From NCBI GenBank assembly GCA_009809945.1, contig WTPW01000418.1, positions 366,898-430,897 of the forward strand: a stretch of 64,000 bases of DNA, read 5' to 3'. The notes beneath the pieces are model-generated. The model had not been told where the DNA came from and did not search any database. It saw only the letters and a program-made list of their open reading frames with translations. The DNA is from Gigaspora margarita. Taxonomy: Eukaryota > Glomeromycota > Glomeromycetes > Diversisporales > Gigasporaceae. The first letter of the stretch is position 1. Each line of letters opens with the position of its first letter. Positions 46,390 to 57,833 of this stretch are shown here, piece by piece. Position numbers and translations under genes: made by a program.

Positions 46390-46828
46390 AGGACCCCGGA
46401 CATCTCTCATATAGGTCATAACTGATCTGCATGAATTTATGCATTTTTGCTACCCCTAAAATCAAGTAAATTTGCTAAAAGTTGGATTATTACATATAAA
46501 CTTTATAGTAATTTGCCAAAAACTAAATTATAACATCTAGTATCAAGTAAATAAATATAGTATAAATTTTTTTATTTGAATTCATAGAATTAAAATAAAA
46601 AAATTTTTATCAAATTTGGTCAAGAACTCGTGGAGATATCTTTGATGAAAGTTCCTGTAAACAATTTCAACATAGCTTCTTTGAAATATGTTTTTTTTTG
46701 TTTTTTTTCAAAATAACCCACTGTTCGGCGATGATTTACAAGAAATTTTACTATGCTAACTAAAAACTATTTTATAACAAGACTTGTAGCGCATATAATG
46801 GACTAATAGAATCTCAAATTTTATGAAA

Positions 46829-47777
46829 NNNNNNNNNNNNNNNNNNNNNNNNNNNNNNNNNNNNNNNNNNNNNNNNNNNNNNNNNNNNNNNNNNNNNNNN
46901 NNNNNNNNNNNNNNNNNNNNNNNNNNNNNNNNNNNNNNNNNNNNNNNNNNNNNNNNNNNNNNNNNNNNNNNNNNNNNNNNNNNNNNNNNNNNNNNNNNNN
47001 NNNNNNNNNNNNNNNNNNNNNNNNNNNNNNNNNNNNNNNNNNNNNNNNNNNNNNNNNNNNNNNNNNNNNNNNNNNNNNNNNNNNNNNNNNNNNNNNNNNN
47101 NNNNNNNNNNNNNNNNNNNNNNNNNNNNNNNNNNNNNNNNNNNNNNNNNNNNNNNNNNNNNNNNNNNNNNNNNNNNNNNNNNNNNNNNNNNNNNNNNNNN
47201 NNNNNNNNNNNNNNNNNNNNNNNNNNNNNNNNNNNNNNNNNNNNNNNNNNNNNNNNNNNNNNNNNNNNNNNNNNNNNNNNNNNNNNNNNNNNNNNNNNNN
47301 NNNNNNNNNNNNNNNNNNNNNNNNNNNNNNNNNNNNNNNNNNNNNNNNNNNNNNNNNNNNNNNNNNNNNNNNNNNNNNNNNNNNNNNNNNNNNNNNNNNN
47401 NNNNNNNNNNNNNNNNNNNNNNNNNNNNNNNNNNNNNNNNNNNNNNNNNNNNNNNNNNNNNNNNNNNNNNNNNNNNNNNNNNNNNNNNNNNNNNNNNNNN
47501 NNNNNNNNNNNNNNNNNNNNNNNNNNNNNNNNNNNNNNNNNNNNNNNNNNNNNNNNNNNNNNNNNNNNNNNNNNNNNNNNNNNNNNNNNNNNNNNNNNNN
47601 NNNNNNNNNNNNNNNNNNNNNNNNNNNNNNNNNNNNNNNNNNNNNNNNNNNNNNNNNNNNNNNNNNNNNNNNNNNNNNNNNNNNNNNNNNNNNNNNNNNN
47701 NNNNNNNNNNNNNNNNNNNNNNNNNNNNNNNNNNNNNNNNNNNNNNNNNNNNNNNNNNNNNNNNNNNNNNNNNNNNN
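46829..47777. other. Assembly gap (949 n)
   Basis: Unresolved bases. The true length is unknown. The 369- and 323-codon frames drawn across it are artefacts. Confidence 0.98.
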
Positions 47778-47870
47778 CTTCAGGAAGCATTTGAAGTTTA
47801 GGGAAAACTTGCGAAACGTATGCGTCCGAATTTACAAAAACGTTAATATCTTCACGAGTTTTCAATACTT
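47778..47870 (-). CDS. Coding-like fragment running into the gap, product unknown
   Basis: Reading the minus strand from just after a TAG inside the right arm, the frame gives NLKFYEKVLKTREDINVFV, then NSDAYVSQVFPKLQMLPE, and enters the gap. Codon use includes CGT, GTT and TCG and the stretch has six CpGs in about 90 bp, unlike the neighbours. I do not recognise the protein. It may be transposon-encoded or captured host sequence; a chance open frame is also possible. Confidence 0.35.
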
Positions 47871-49167
47871 TTTCATAAAATTTGAGATTCTATTAGTCCA
47901 TGATATGTGCTACAAGTCTTATTATAAAATATTTTTTAGTTAGCATAGTAAAATACTTGTAAATCATCGCCAAACAGTGGGTTATTTTGAAAAGTTAAAA
48001 ATTATTATATAAATTACTAATTCACTTAATGATAACCCGTGCAATTGTATTATATAATTATTTGTTTATCGACATACAATCATGATCAATGATCATAATA
48101 CATATGCAGAGTAAGTACCAAGTTGCTATTGATACTAAAGCCCGATTATAAGCTACAACTACTTTTTAATTATAATTGATTATCACTTTGCTCCATAAAC
48201 CATTAATAACTTGATTATCATCAAAATGTGGTTAAATTGCTAAAAATAAAATATGACATGTATAAAATCTTAGTAATTCGCCAAAATATTCAATTGATCC
48301 TTTTTAAAATTAACTTTAATTTGCTAAAATCAAAATTTGGACCTTAGATCAAAATTGAATCAATTTGCTAAAAAAAAAAATATGACATATATCAGAGATG
48401 TCCGGGGTTCTAGTTATTATTGTTCCTTGGTTATAGGAATTGTGAGTAATATTGTAAGCAAAATTGCAAGCAATATTATAAGTAATATATGTCAGCAATG
48501 TTGTAAATGAAATTGTGAGTAAATAATAAAGTTTCTTATATGAAAAGAAAGAAACCAAATAATATAATAAATGTAGCGAGTAGTTCTTAATGGCTTAGAA
48601 AGTATTTAAAGCTTGAGTTTTCACTACTATAATTAGACTAAACATTGTCTTAGATTATGATGACTTGATTATATAGTTATAATAATAATTAGTTTTCTTA
48701 TAGTGTAGTAGTTTGGTTTTATTGTATTCTTTATTATTTTGTTGTTACATAGTATTAGTATAGTCTTTATTAATGTTATTATAATAAATTACCCCTCCTG
48801 ATACTTAATTAATTATATCATATATATCAGATATCTTATTTAAATCAATTATATAGATTAATCTAGTTAAGTGATAACTCTGACCCAGATTAATATATTC
48901 TTATAATATTATAAACCTGTGTACTATTGTTATAAATTTAAACCCAAGTAAACAATCAGAGCTAAATTGGACCTAATATCCATGATTGCTCTTCCAACTA
49001 ATGGTTACAATAAATAGATATTATACAAAGAATTGGGTAGTAACATTGCTTCAAAAGCTTAATAAACAAATTTTTCACAAGCTACTGAAATGTCAAATGG
49101 GCAAAACCTTTTAATAATTATTTTATTTGATAATAATCTTGTGTTAGGTATATAAAAGAAACTATAA

Positions 49168-49327
49168 GGGTGCTAACATTTATTAGGTAATATTTTAGGG
49201 GTAGGGGGTCAAGAAAAATCTTACCTTAGTTAGTTAGTTAAATTTGATTGGCTAAAATAAAATCTTACCTGGGGGTGGGGGGAAGCCCCTATAGTAAATG
49301 AATATTAGGTAATAAATGTCAGCGCCC
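49168..49327. mobile_element. MITE, PIF/Harbinger-like, family H1 copy 2
   Basis: Ends GGGTGCTAACATTTATTAGG and, inverted, GGGCGCTGACATTTATTACC are flanked by TAA on both sides (49,165-49,167 and 49,328-49,330). It is in the opposite orientation to copy 1 (886-1,043), with which it shares TTAGTTAGTTAAATTTGATT when inverted. Confidence 0.8.
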
Positions 49328-49744
49328 TAACTAGAATTCTCTTTAGTTTAAGTGTTTTTATGCATTATCCTAGACTAGATTTTCTAAAGACTGAAATAGT
49401 AATAAATAGATGTCGAATAGTAGTATTATTAAAATTTGTTCAAGTCTTACACTTGCCATAATCTGATAATACAGAAATAAAAAATAATTAAAATGATTGA
49501 TCAATAAAATAATAAAAAAAAATAAAAATAATTGATTAATGAAAAGATAAAGCATGTTCTACAAATCAAAATAAAAAAAATAATAAGATGATTGATCTCT
49601 CACACTTGCCATAATCTGCTAATGACAGATTTAGAAAATTTTACAATAACATATTCTAGCATTTTAAAAAAATGTGTTATTACCTGGCTTAGAGAGTTAG
49701 ATGTATTTGGTATTCAAATTATGTTGATTTAACTCGATTATATA

Positions 49745-49890
49745 TTAGAAAATTTGCATCAAATCTTTAACTTGTCTAAAAAATTCAGTTGCTTCATTTT
49801 CCAAATCTTGTAAAAAATAATTCAGAATATTAGCTAATTCTCTAGCAGTTGGTCTATCTTTAGGTTCTGTATCTAAGCAATTATTTATCA
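49745..49890 (-). pseudogene. Protein kinase C-terminal relic
   Basis: The minus strand reads NNCLDTEPKDRPTARELANI followed by LNYFLQDLENEATEFFRQVK and ends at TAA (49,745). LDTEPKDRPTARELANIL is kinase subdomain XI (C-W..P..RPT..EL), where the Trp is absent and the conserved Arg is present. No catalytic part lies upstream within 500 bp; instead a repeat begins near 49,933. Truncated relic, independent of 8,968-9,225, which ends at the APE motif. Confidence 0.7.
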
Positions 49891-49932
49891 AAAAAAAATA
49901 ATTAAAAAATATCGCATCTAATTTTAGGCCTG

Positions 49933-50115
49933 TAAACTAGTCAATATAAGCATAGCAGACATTCGATTTGATTGGTTAAAAAAATGTAATCAAGTAAACA
50001 ATATGCATAATATAGATCATTATATAAATTTAGATATTTGTATTGGATACTAATTTAGTAGAATGATCTGCACAAATTTGATTGGCTTTCGATTAGCACT
50101 TTTTTTTTAACAAAA
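49933..50115. repeat. Dispersed repeat with ATTCGATTTGATTGG arm
   Basis: TAGTCAATATAAGCATAGCA and ATTCGATTTGATTGG match, inverted, the ends of repeats at 53,926 and 56,975, and the following bases resemble 18,655-18,700. Ends are not resolved. Confidence 0.45.
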
Positions 50116-50439
50116 AAATTACTTTTTGTATAGGATTGCGATTAATAAATATACAAACTAAGAATAAAGAAACTTTACTTTCAGAATCAAACTACACTTC
50201 GGGATTAATGATTTTTAAAAAAGTAAATAAGACCTAGAAGTTTAATAATTTTTATTTGAAGCTTGTATATTAAAGCTAACTTTTTTAAATATTTTTTATA
50301 TTTTTGTCTCAATATCACAACTTCTACTAAAAAAGTTTCTTTTGGTTAGGACAAATGTAAATGAAAAAGAAAGGCATTAGCACATTGCAAGAATACTGTG
50401 TTAACTTTGAATTTTAGTAGTGATCTTGACTAAAAGAAG

Positions 50440-50607
50440 AAAAAGTATTGCACTCCACAAGAACTCTATGTTGAAAGTGCATTAGCTACAATACTAGACT
50501 GTTCTTTAGATCTTAGTCATAATGATCTTGGTGAAAATATTTTGGTGGAAACCATGATGGTTTTGGATCTTTGTTGGAATAATATGGAGGAAAGTGGTAA
50601 TATATAA
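50440..50607 (+). pseudogene. Leucine-rich-repeat relic
   Basis: The plus-strand frame of about 55 codons reads PQELYVESALATILDCSLDL, SHNDLGENILVE and MVLDLCWNNMEESGNI before TAA. LDLSHNDLGE and LDLCWNNMEESG are ribonuclease-inhibitor-type LRR units (LDLS.N.LG.EG). Only two units survive and the downstream sequence to 51,060 is broken. Probably the remnant of an LRR gene. Confidence 0.5.
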
Positions 50608-51587
50608 TTTGTAATAATGATTTGAATAGAAAGAAGATAGTGCATTTTACAAGAACTTTATTTGGTACATCATACTATATGCATTACTTACTGCTGATGA
50701 CTATTTTTTATAATTCTAACAGAATGTACTGGCCTAATTACATTATGAATATGAAATTAGTGTCAAATAGGATGAAAACAAAGCATTTATTCATTAATCA
50801 GCAAACACTAATAATTCTAATGAAATAAACGACTTGGTCACATTAAGAATATGAAATTAATGTCGAAAAGAAAAAAAAGGGCATTTATTCATTATCAAAA
50901 TTAGCAAATATGGATATTTCTAACAGAATGTATCTAGTTTGCTATTGTTATTATTTAGAAATTGTGTCGAAATAGATAAACACAAAGTAATTTGATGAAG
51001 TCCAGATTAAAATTATTTGTTACTATGAAATTGGCGTAGAAAGAATTAAGACAATTTAAGGAAAAGTAAGTTAAATTTTTGACATTTTTTTTTATGTTTT
51101 ATTTTAAAATTGGGAATTCCTCATAATTCTAATAACTGGTTTGATAATTAAAAAGCATTAAGTACATCTATTAATCTATATATTCACTAATTAAGTTTAA
51201 ACAAAGTAGAAAAAATAATAATAATCTTATGTAATACATAATAAACTATATATCTTAACTATAAATCATAAGCTAATAAAGTAGAACCTATTTATGGGTT
51301 TAAAAGAAAATAATTATGTAAGTTTTTATTGTGTCCTTAGACAATATAAAATAATGTAAAGCTAGTACCAAATAATTTATCATACCTTAGTAAAGTTTGG
51401 GTATTTGTAATCTGGTTTATTATTGTTACGAAGTTATTACTTTCAAGCTTTTTTCTCAACCCAGATATAATTTTTGCAAGTTAAAGGAATTTTAACCCTT
51501 ATATTTATTATACGTTATAATTTTCTAGCTTAAAAAATTGTCTAAATGAAGTATATCTAGATAGAATGAATTCTAACAACTTTTATT

Positions 51588-53007
51588 TAGGCTTCTGGAA
51601 CTCGGGCTATCTACAGGGTAGTATCATACAGACCAGGTGAGGGTATCAATTTTTGGGCTCTATGGTAAGGGTAAGGGCTCAACATCACTAAGCACTAGGC
51701 TTTGGGCTACCCAAGAGTACCCTGAGAGTAGTACCATATGGATCGGGTTAGAGTATTAATTTTCAGGCATTAGGGTTAGGGTAAGGAAGAGCTCAGAGTA
51801 TTAAGCTCTTGTATGGCTAAAGAAGCAATATACCCTACCCTTGTACCTATGAATACCCAAAACTAAAACAACCCAATTATAATTTAGATTCTATACCGAT
51901 ATTGAATATTATATATTAGATTATCTATATATATTAATCAGCTTTTTTTCTTTGGTTTAATCATAAATAATAATGCGAATGTTTTTAACTACGTATGCAC
52001 TAATCACTAATGCACCAACTATTAACGCACTAATTACCAATACGCTAATATTAACATACTAATTACCAACATACTAATACTAATTACCAACACATTAAAT
52101 ACTAACATACTATTACCAATGCACTAATTACCAATGCATGCACTAATTACCAATGCTAATTACTAGCATACTAAGCTACCAACGCACTAAGCTGTCAGTG
52201 TGAAGAAAAATAGAAGGCTATTAAAAGCCACAGTAAGTCAAGATAATAGTATTGCTATAACTTTTTTTGTAATATTATACTAGAACGTTTAAAGCTAACA
52301 ATACTATGTTAAATACTATAGAATTTACTACTAATATAAAATAACAAAGCAATAGAAGATTTCATGGACAGCAATGTTTTTAATTTAGAATTATATAATG
52401 AGACAATGGTCATTAAAATATATTGTATGATCTTGAAATAAATTTGGGTAGTGAATTTTACCCAGTTCTTTAAGCATATTGTTTTTTTATTTTCTGGGAC
52501 GATGCACTTAAAATCTGATTGTACAATGCTGAAGGCATAAAAATATTATTGCGGTCTGCAAAAAAGTGTGCTCCTATGTTTTTTGTGATAATGATTAAAG
52601 GAAATATATTTAATTAATAATATTTATAACATATCTTTATGTATTTAAGTTCTCTTAGAATTAGAAAATTGTCTGATTTTACTTTAAATCATAATCTGCA
52701 GAGATTACTCAAACCATTATAGAAAAAGTTTATGCCCACTACTAACAAAGAATTTACAAAAGATATGAACCAAAATTTTGATTTTGTATTAGTATTTATA
52801 ATTTGCTAACAAGTTAGTTTATAATCTACTTGCAGGTATCTTTGCAGGTATCTTTTTGGGTAGTTCAGAGAGTACCCTGAGCGGGTACGGGTACTGGATT
52901 CTGAACCCTAGGGCAAGGGTAGGGCCCAGATAATTAAGCCCTTTTATAGGTGGGTAGGGTTAGGGTATTGCTAGTACCTGGCCCTACCTGGCCCTTGCGG
53001 AAGCCTA
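51588..53007. mobile_element. hAT-type element, 1,420 bp
   Basis: Ends TAGGCTTCTGGAA and, inverted from the right, TAGGCTTCCGCAA are flanked by identical 8-bp repeats CTTTTATT (51,580-51,587 and 53,008-53,015). Both subterminal regions (51,600-51,850 and 52,830-52,990) are dense in GGGTA/TACCC and AGGGTAAGGG words. The centre holds an ACCAACGCACTAATT-type tandem repeat (51,985-52,200). No transposase frame. Confidence 0.88.
51985..52200. repeat. Tandem repeat, unit 13-20 bp (CACTAATTACCAATG)
   Basis: About a dozen imperfect units alternate ACTAATTACCAAY with GCA or ATA. It lies inside the hAT-type element. Confidence 0.7.
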
Positions 53008-53640
53008 CTTTTATTAACCTGCTAAAGAAATATTATATAGTTAAAATTATATTAGTTTGTGTATAGAACTTCACAGTAACAACATGTACTAACAAACTTA
53101 CTAGCAAAAACAAAAATGTGCAATTAGCGAAACTACTAACTAAACAACTTTTCAATTTATTTGCTATAGATGGCTAAAGTTATATTAGTTTGTATTAGTA
53201 TTATTGTGTACAATATCATGTTACAGAACTTACTAATCATTTCAACAACGTACAGTATATACTTGCACAGCAACAACAAAAATGTGCCACTAACAAATTC
53301 ATGACAACTGATTAATTCAATGATTTTTCACAACTTACTCAGCACAGTGATACTAGTAACAACCACCAACAAAGAGTGAAGAGCGTAGTAATATACGAAC
53401 TTCGGTCTGGTTTGCAAGAATAGATACTAGCAAAAAAAAATTAATACTATAGTATAGCAGTTTTTGATAAATAAAATTTGGAGGCGCAACCTTTTTTTTT
53501 TAATTGGCTAAGATTTAAGATTCACATTTCATTGTTTTTAAATAATTTAAATGACAACTCAAATACTAGCTAATTATACTAAGAGGGCTGCTTGAGAATG
53601 CCCTAACTTCTATTTTTTTTTTGAATTTGTAAAAAATAAA
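53008..53640. other. AT-rich stretch, nothing identified
   Basis: No open frame or repeat boundary I can support. Confidence 0.25.
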
Positions 53641-53659
53641 ATTAATAACTTATTTATTA

Positions 53660-53930
53660 TATATTACTTGTCTAAATTTGCTTTCTAAGTAATTTTTAGC
53701 TATATGATCTATACTGATCTTTTTTCATAGAAGATATACAAAGAGTTAAAGAATACTATAGTATGGTTTAAAAAAATTTTATTATGTAAAACCACGAGTT
53801 GCCAATTGATGATGTGGTTTTTTATAGTAAGGGTACTTTAAAAAAAATTTTTTATATTGTGTAACTCAGAGATCTTCAAGCCAATCAAATCGAATGTCCA
53901 CCATGCTGTCAATATATATTGCTAGATCTT
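53660..53930. repeat. ~270 bp dispersed repeat, copy 1
   Basis: It matches 56,735-56,975 throughout (gatctatac.gatcttttt; tacaaagagttaaa; gagatcttcaagccaatcaaat). It ends in ATATATTGCTAG against TATTTTCTAG in the other copy. Confidence 0.65.
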
Positions 53931-54084
53931 TGTTATATAACATGAAGATATAAAGGCATAGTCTGCAAAAAGAGTATGCAGGCTATTCAAAGCTACTTTA
54001 GTCTTTGATAAATTTAATATTTTTAGTTCACTAAAGTTTAAAATTTTGTATAAATATTTTAATATTTGGGTGTAGTGATCTAGA

Positions 54085-54235
54085 GAAATGGCCAGATTGT
54101 TACCTCCCAAGTGGCAAGTCAAAAGTTCAAATCCACTAATGACAATAATAAAATTAGATCTGTGTTGTGATAACTGTAGCTCAGTATCAGTTGGGTGAGA
54201 AACCTGTAACCTTGGTTCCACCATCTTGAATAAGA
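54085..54235 (+). repeat. Possible tRNA-derived SINE fragment
   Basis: GATCTAGAGAAATGGCCAGA resembles a pol III A box, and AGTTCAAATCC 35-40 bases on resembles a B box. A second A-box-like GTAGCTCAGTATCAGTTGG follows at 54,175. No target duplication was found. The minus-strand 100-codon frame here is not convincing. Confidence 0.35.
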
Positions 54236-54347
54236 GCTTTTGAGCACAATGGTATTGTTATACTAAAAAAGCCAAGAAACTAGAAAATTAAAACATGTTT
54301 GGAAAGTCCCAAGTAAGAAGATACATATATGATCTCTGATGGTACTA

Positions 54348-54723
54348 TAGTGCAAGAAGCCTATACTTGACAATAAAATAGTATAACTTTAAAATGCATT
54401 AACTTTTTATAGAGACAATATTTTTAAAAGCTATTTGGCAAATTTGCAGAGCATATTATAATAAACAAAGTTACTGGTCAGATTTTTAAAATGCTGCCTT
54501 TATAAAAAGTTATAGCATTTTAAAGTTAATTATATATAAAACAATAGTAATCTTTAAAACACATCAACTTTTTATAGAAAGGTTTTTTAAAAAAATATTT
54601 GGCAAACTTATAGAACTAATATTGCTTTACAAAGTTACTAGTCAGTTTTTTAAAAAACCTCTTGTATAAAAAAATATAGTAATTTAAAAATTGAAACATA
54701 TTGAGTATAGGCTTCTTGCACTA
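54348..54723. mobile_element. MITE family C copy C (TA target)
   Basis: Ends TAGTGCAAGAAGCCTATACT are present in both orientations without mismatch, and TA flanks both sides. The 376 bp body is the reverse of copy B's modules. Confidence 0.88.
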
Positions 54724-54725
54724 TA

Positions 54726-55575
54726 CTATAAATAAGATTAGTGCTGGGATCAGAACAAACCTTACAAAAACAAATAGATGTACTTAGCAGTTCAAAGTAG
54801 TATCAGACACCAAGTGTTAGCATAATGCAAATGCATCAGTTACTGAAATCCAGGAGCACTATGAAATGGGATGTAGTTGCTAATTGGTATAGAATTGCTT
54901 GTAAAGTAAAGTAGCCCTAAGCCATTAGGTTTTACAATTGATATGGGCTTTGCATAAGATCAGAGGGTTTTGAATAGGCAATATTTGTAATAAGTTGCAA
55001 GTATAGCAGCTAGTATAGAACCTTTGAGCAGACTATTTAAATTAGGTGCCAAAAGTGCATGTATAGCTTACTTATGTAATATAGGTTGTTCCTGTATTTG
55101 GGTACTATTTCAATTTAATAAAGTGGTACCTCCAGTCAAGCAAGGCCATCATCTAAAGTTAAAAAAATATATATATATTTTAATATTCGATTTTATAAAA
55201 TAATGCATATACTAAAAAAAAAAATAAATAATCAAACCTTTAAAGAAAAGTAAACACTTTTGAATCCAATAGCTCATGATATAAAGATATTCACTTTTAG
55301 TGCTAACACATTCCCTAATATGGCATTGTGCTAAATGTACGAAAACTTAAAGAATAGATTTAAAGCTAAAATATTATATCTATTAAATCTTTATGATTTA
55401 TGCCTATAGTACTAGAACTTTAGACATTTTATTTTTTACTGTAATAAATAAGTTTATATAATAGTTAATAACAATTAATAGCTAATTAACTCATTTGATC
55501 ACTTGTACCCAAAATTACTAAAACTTTTTTTTCAAAAAATTAATATAAACTGAAAACAAACTTTGAATACTTTTG
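54726..55575. other. AT-rich stretch, no gene identified
   Basis: A plus-strand series at about 54,910-55,155 has few stops, but I recognise nothing in it. Confidence 0.25.
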
Positions 55576-55586
55576 TAAGATAGTAC

Positions 55587-55745
55587 CTATTATTTAGGAA
55601 TAGAGTTCATTGACTATCTGCTAATAGTTTTAGAATTTATCACTTGCTGCAAAAGGAGCAGTATTTGTTATTTAGAGCTAGAGTTCATAGACTATCTGCT
55701 GACAAGTTTAGAGTTTATCACTCACTAGAAAAATAGTACGTGAGT
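55587..55745. repeat. Direct duplication of ~80 bp
   Basis: The unit with TAGAGTTCAT.GACTATCTGCT and TTTATCACTTGCT occurs twice in tandem (about 55,587-55,665 and 55,667-55,745). Confidence 0.7.
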
Positions 55746-56347
55746 TTGGTGACCAATAGGAAGTAGAAGTGCATATTCATTTTTTAGAAAAAAAAGAAAC
55801 CACACTCTTTTAAGAACTACAAGTGAAAATATAGTATCAATAGTTTATCTTTTCAAAATTTCAAAAGTGGGCTTATTGGCATAGCCCTTCAAAAGATTAG
55901 CAGTGCTTACTTAATCCAAATTGGGAAGGCACCTACCATATTGGAATCAGGATCATAAGTATATTTTGGTAACAAAATAACAATGAATGATACATAAAGT
56001 CTTTTGAAAAAACCATTTAAAAATTTCTAAAATTATTTTTAGTAGTCTTTTTTTCTTCTTTTAATATATATATATTAGGCTATATTTTTTTTTATACTTA
56101 TTCATTTTTTCCCTTTTATTTGGTTATTCATTTAGATAGCCTTCTCCCTTTTTTATATTACCTTTTGTTTTCGTCCCCTTGTATACCTTTTCTATAAATT
56201 GTTTTTTCTTATTTTCATTATGTGGATAATAGTTAGCAAACTGTTTTGCCAGGATCTAATAGAAGAAGTTTGTAAGAAAAGAGATAGTCATGATAAGTTG
56301 ATAGGTCTCCACTAGTGAACTATATATATGGGTTGAAATATCATTAG

Positions 56348-56526
56348 AGGACCCCAAAATATATATAGATAGTTCAGGTTAATTATAAAATTACTAAAAA
56401 TAGAAAAATTTGCAGAAAAAACCTCAAAAATAAGCAAAAAATTACTAAAAATAGAAAAGATCTGCAGAAAATCTTCAAAAATAAGCAAACTAATACCTAA
56501 CCTATCTATGTATATTTTGGGGTCCT
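56348..56526. mobile_element. 179 bp hAT-type MITE
   Basis: Ends AGGACCCCAAAATATATATA and, inverted, AGGACCCCAAAATATACATA continue for about 30 bp. Flanks ATCATTAG and ACCATTAG are an 8-bp duplication with one change. Inside, a ~50 bp unit containing TTACTAAAAATAGAAAA and CTGCAGAAAA is repeated twice. Confidence 0.7.
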
Positions 56527-56734
56527 ACCATTAGTATATAGGGAAGCGAATCCTATTTTGATAGGTCACAAACAGGTGCATAGAGTAACCAGACAAGTCT
56601 TTTTTTAATTTTAAGGTTATAAAAAACCAGAAGTAGTAATAGCATTTAATAAAATAACTGTTTTCAAAAATTAATAAAAAAGAACATAATTATCAGGTTT
56701 TTAAAACAAAAAAAAAAATAGCTAATTAACTCAT

Positions 56735-56978
56735 TCATTACATACCATATTACCATATTTGATCTATACAGATCTTTTTTTACAGAAAAATACAAAGAGT
56801 TAAAAACACTATTATATAGTTTAAAAAATTTTAATATGTAACTACAAGTTGTCAATTAATAATATAGTCTTTTATAGTAAAGGTTACTTTAAAATTTTTT
56901 TATATTGCATAATCTAGAGATCTTCAAGCCAATCAAATTGAATATCTACTATACTATTTTCTAGTATTAAATAAGTTT
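56735..56978. repeat. ~270 bp dispersed repeat, copy 2
   Basis: See the copy at 53,660-53,930. This copy has lost CpG positions that the other keeps (for example tcaaattgaatatc versus tcaaatcgaatgtc). Confidence 0.65.
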
Positions 56979-57000
56979 ACTTAGAACCCAAATTTATAAT

Positions 57001-57433
57001 TAACATATTTGCAGATTTTTGGAATTTACTATTAAAAATTCTAAAAATCTTTAATAGTGAATAATTTTTGTTTCACTAGTTCATTTTTGATGAAACAACT
57101 ACCAAAATGATCACATCAATGAGATGATTCTAATAAACTCAAAATTGTTAAAATCCAATTACTGGTTCCAGAGATCGTTAATGATTTGTATCACTTCAGG
57201 TATTTAAAGATTGGTTTTTTCAATTCTTAAACATCTGAAGTGATACAAATCATTAACGATCTCTGGATCCAGTAATTAGATTTTAACGATTTTGGCCTCA
57301 GTAGAATCGTCTCATCGATGTGATCATTTTGGTAGTTGTTTTATCAAAAACGAACCAGTAGAACAAAAGTTATCATTGTTAAAGATTTTTAGAATTTTTA
57401 ATAGTAAATTCCAAAAATCTGTGGATATGATTA
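57001..57433. repeat. Fold-back element with ~190 bp arms
   Basis: Left and right arms are inverted copies around a centre near 57,210 (AAATCATTAACGATCTCTGG on the right, its inverse on the left; CAGATTTTTGGAATTTACTA at the outer left, inverted at the outer right). The loop is about 40 bp. The right arm keeps CpGs that are TpG or CpA on the left. The 63-codon frame in the right arm is not a gene. Confidence 0.8.
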
Positions 57434-57484
57434 GTAAAATTTTGTATAAAAGTCAAGGGACATGTCTACATGTAATGGTTTAGA

Positions 57485-57735
57485 ATGAGTTACTTATAGA
57501 TCAAATGAGTTGTCTCACCCAATTTTATATATAAATTTATGCAAAAAAATTATTTAAATTGAATTTATATAAAAGTATACATATAAAAATCTCTTTATAT
57601 TTTAAATATATATTCTTTGGCATTTAATACTCCTTTGTTCAAAATTTTAGTTCTTAATTTTAAGCAAAGAGATGGGAATCTTCTACTAAAGTTGACCAAT
57701 TCTTTACCAGTCATAGGACATGTCCCTAATAAGTG
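57485..57735. repeat. Dispersed repeat R, copy a
   Basis: It matches 57,740-58,590 (without the SINE) and, inverted, 60,120-60,335: shared words are CTTATAGATCAAATGAGTT, AATTTTATATATAAATTTAT and TTTTAAATATATATTCTTT. Confidence 0.65.
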
Positions 57736-57833
57736 CTATTACTTATAAATCAAATAAGTTAGCTCACCTAATTTTATATATAAATTTATGCAAAAAAATT
57801 ATTTAAATTAAATTTAGTTAAAAATATATATAT

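Larger units (their letters stand above)
46706..47993. repeat. Inverted repeat with ~120 bp arms around the gap
   Basis: The arms 46,706-46,828 and 47,868-47,993 are inverted copies of about 94% identity (for example ACTATGCTAACTAAAAA and GGACTAATAGAATCTCAAAT in each, inverted). The left arm runs into the n's, so the palindrome may extend further. It could be a separate TIR element nested in the hAT-type element. Confidence 0.75.
46390..48411. mobile_element. hAT-type element containing an assembly gap
   Basis: Ends AGGACCCCGGACATCTCT and, inverted from the right, AGAACCCCGGACATCTCT. The 8-bp flanks AGTTATTA (46,382-46,389 and 48,412-48,419) are identical, as for hAT elements. Subterminal regions repeat TTTGCTAAAA and TTTGCCAAAA. 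The interior has a long inverted repeat (46,706-47,993), unresolved bases and a coding-like fragment. Confidence 0.85.

Noticed and set aside
46756..47865. Reading frames of 369 and 323 codons
   Set aside because: They consist almost entirely of unresolved bases from the assembly gap. Only the short ends are real sequence.
53922..54224. 100-codon minus-strand protein with LRR-like LKILNLS
   Set aside because: Only one unit-like stretch, overlaps a tRNA-like repeat, and no supporting neighbour exons.
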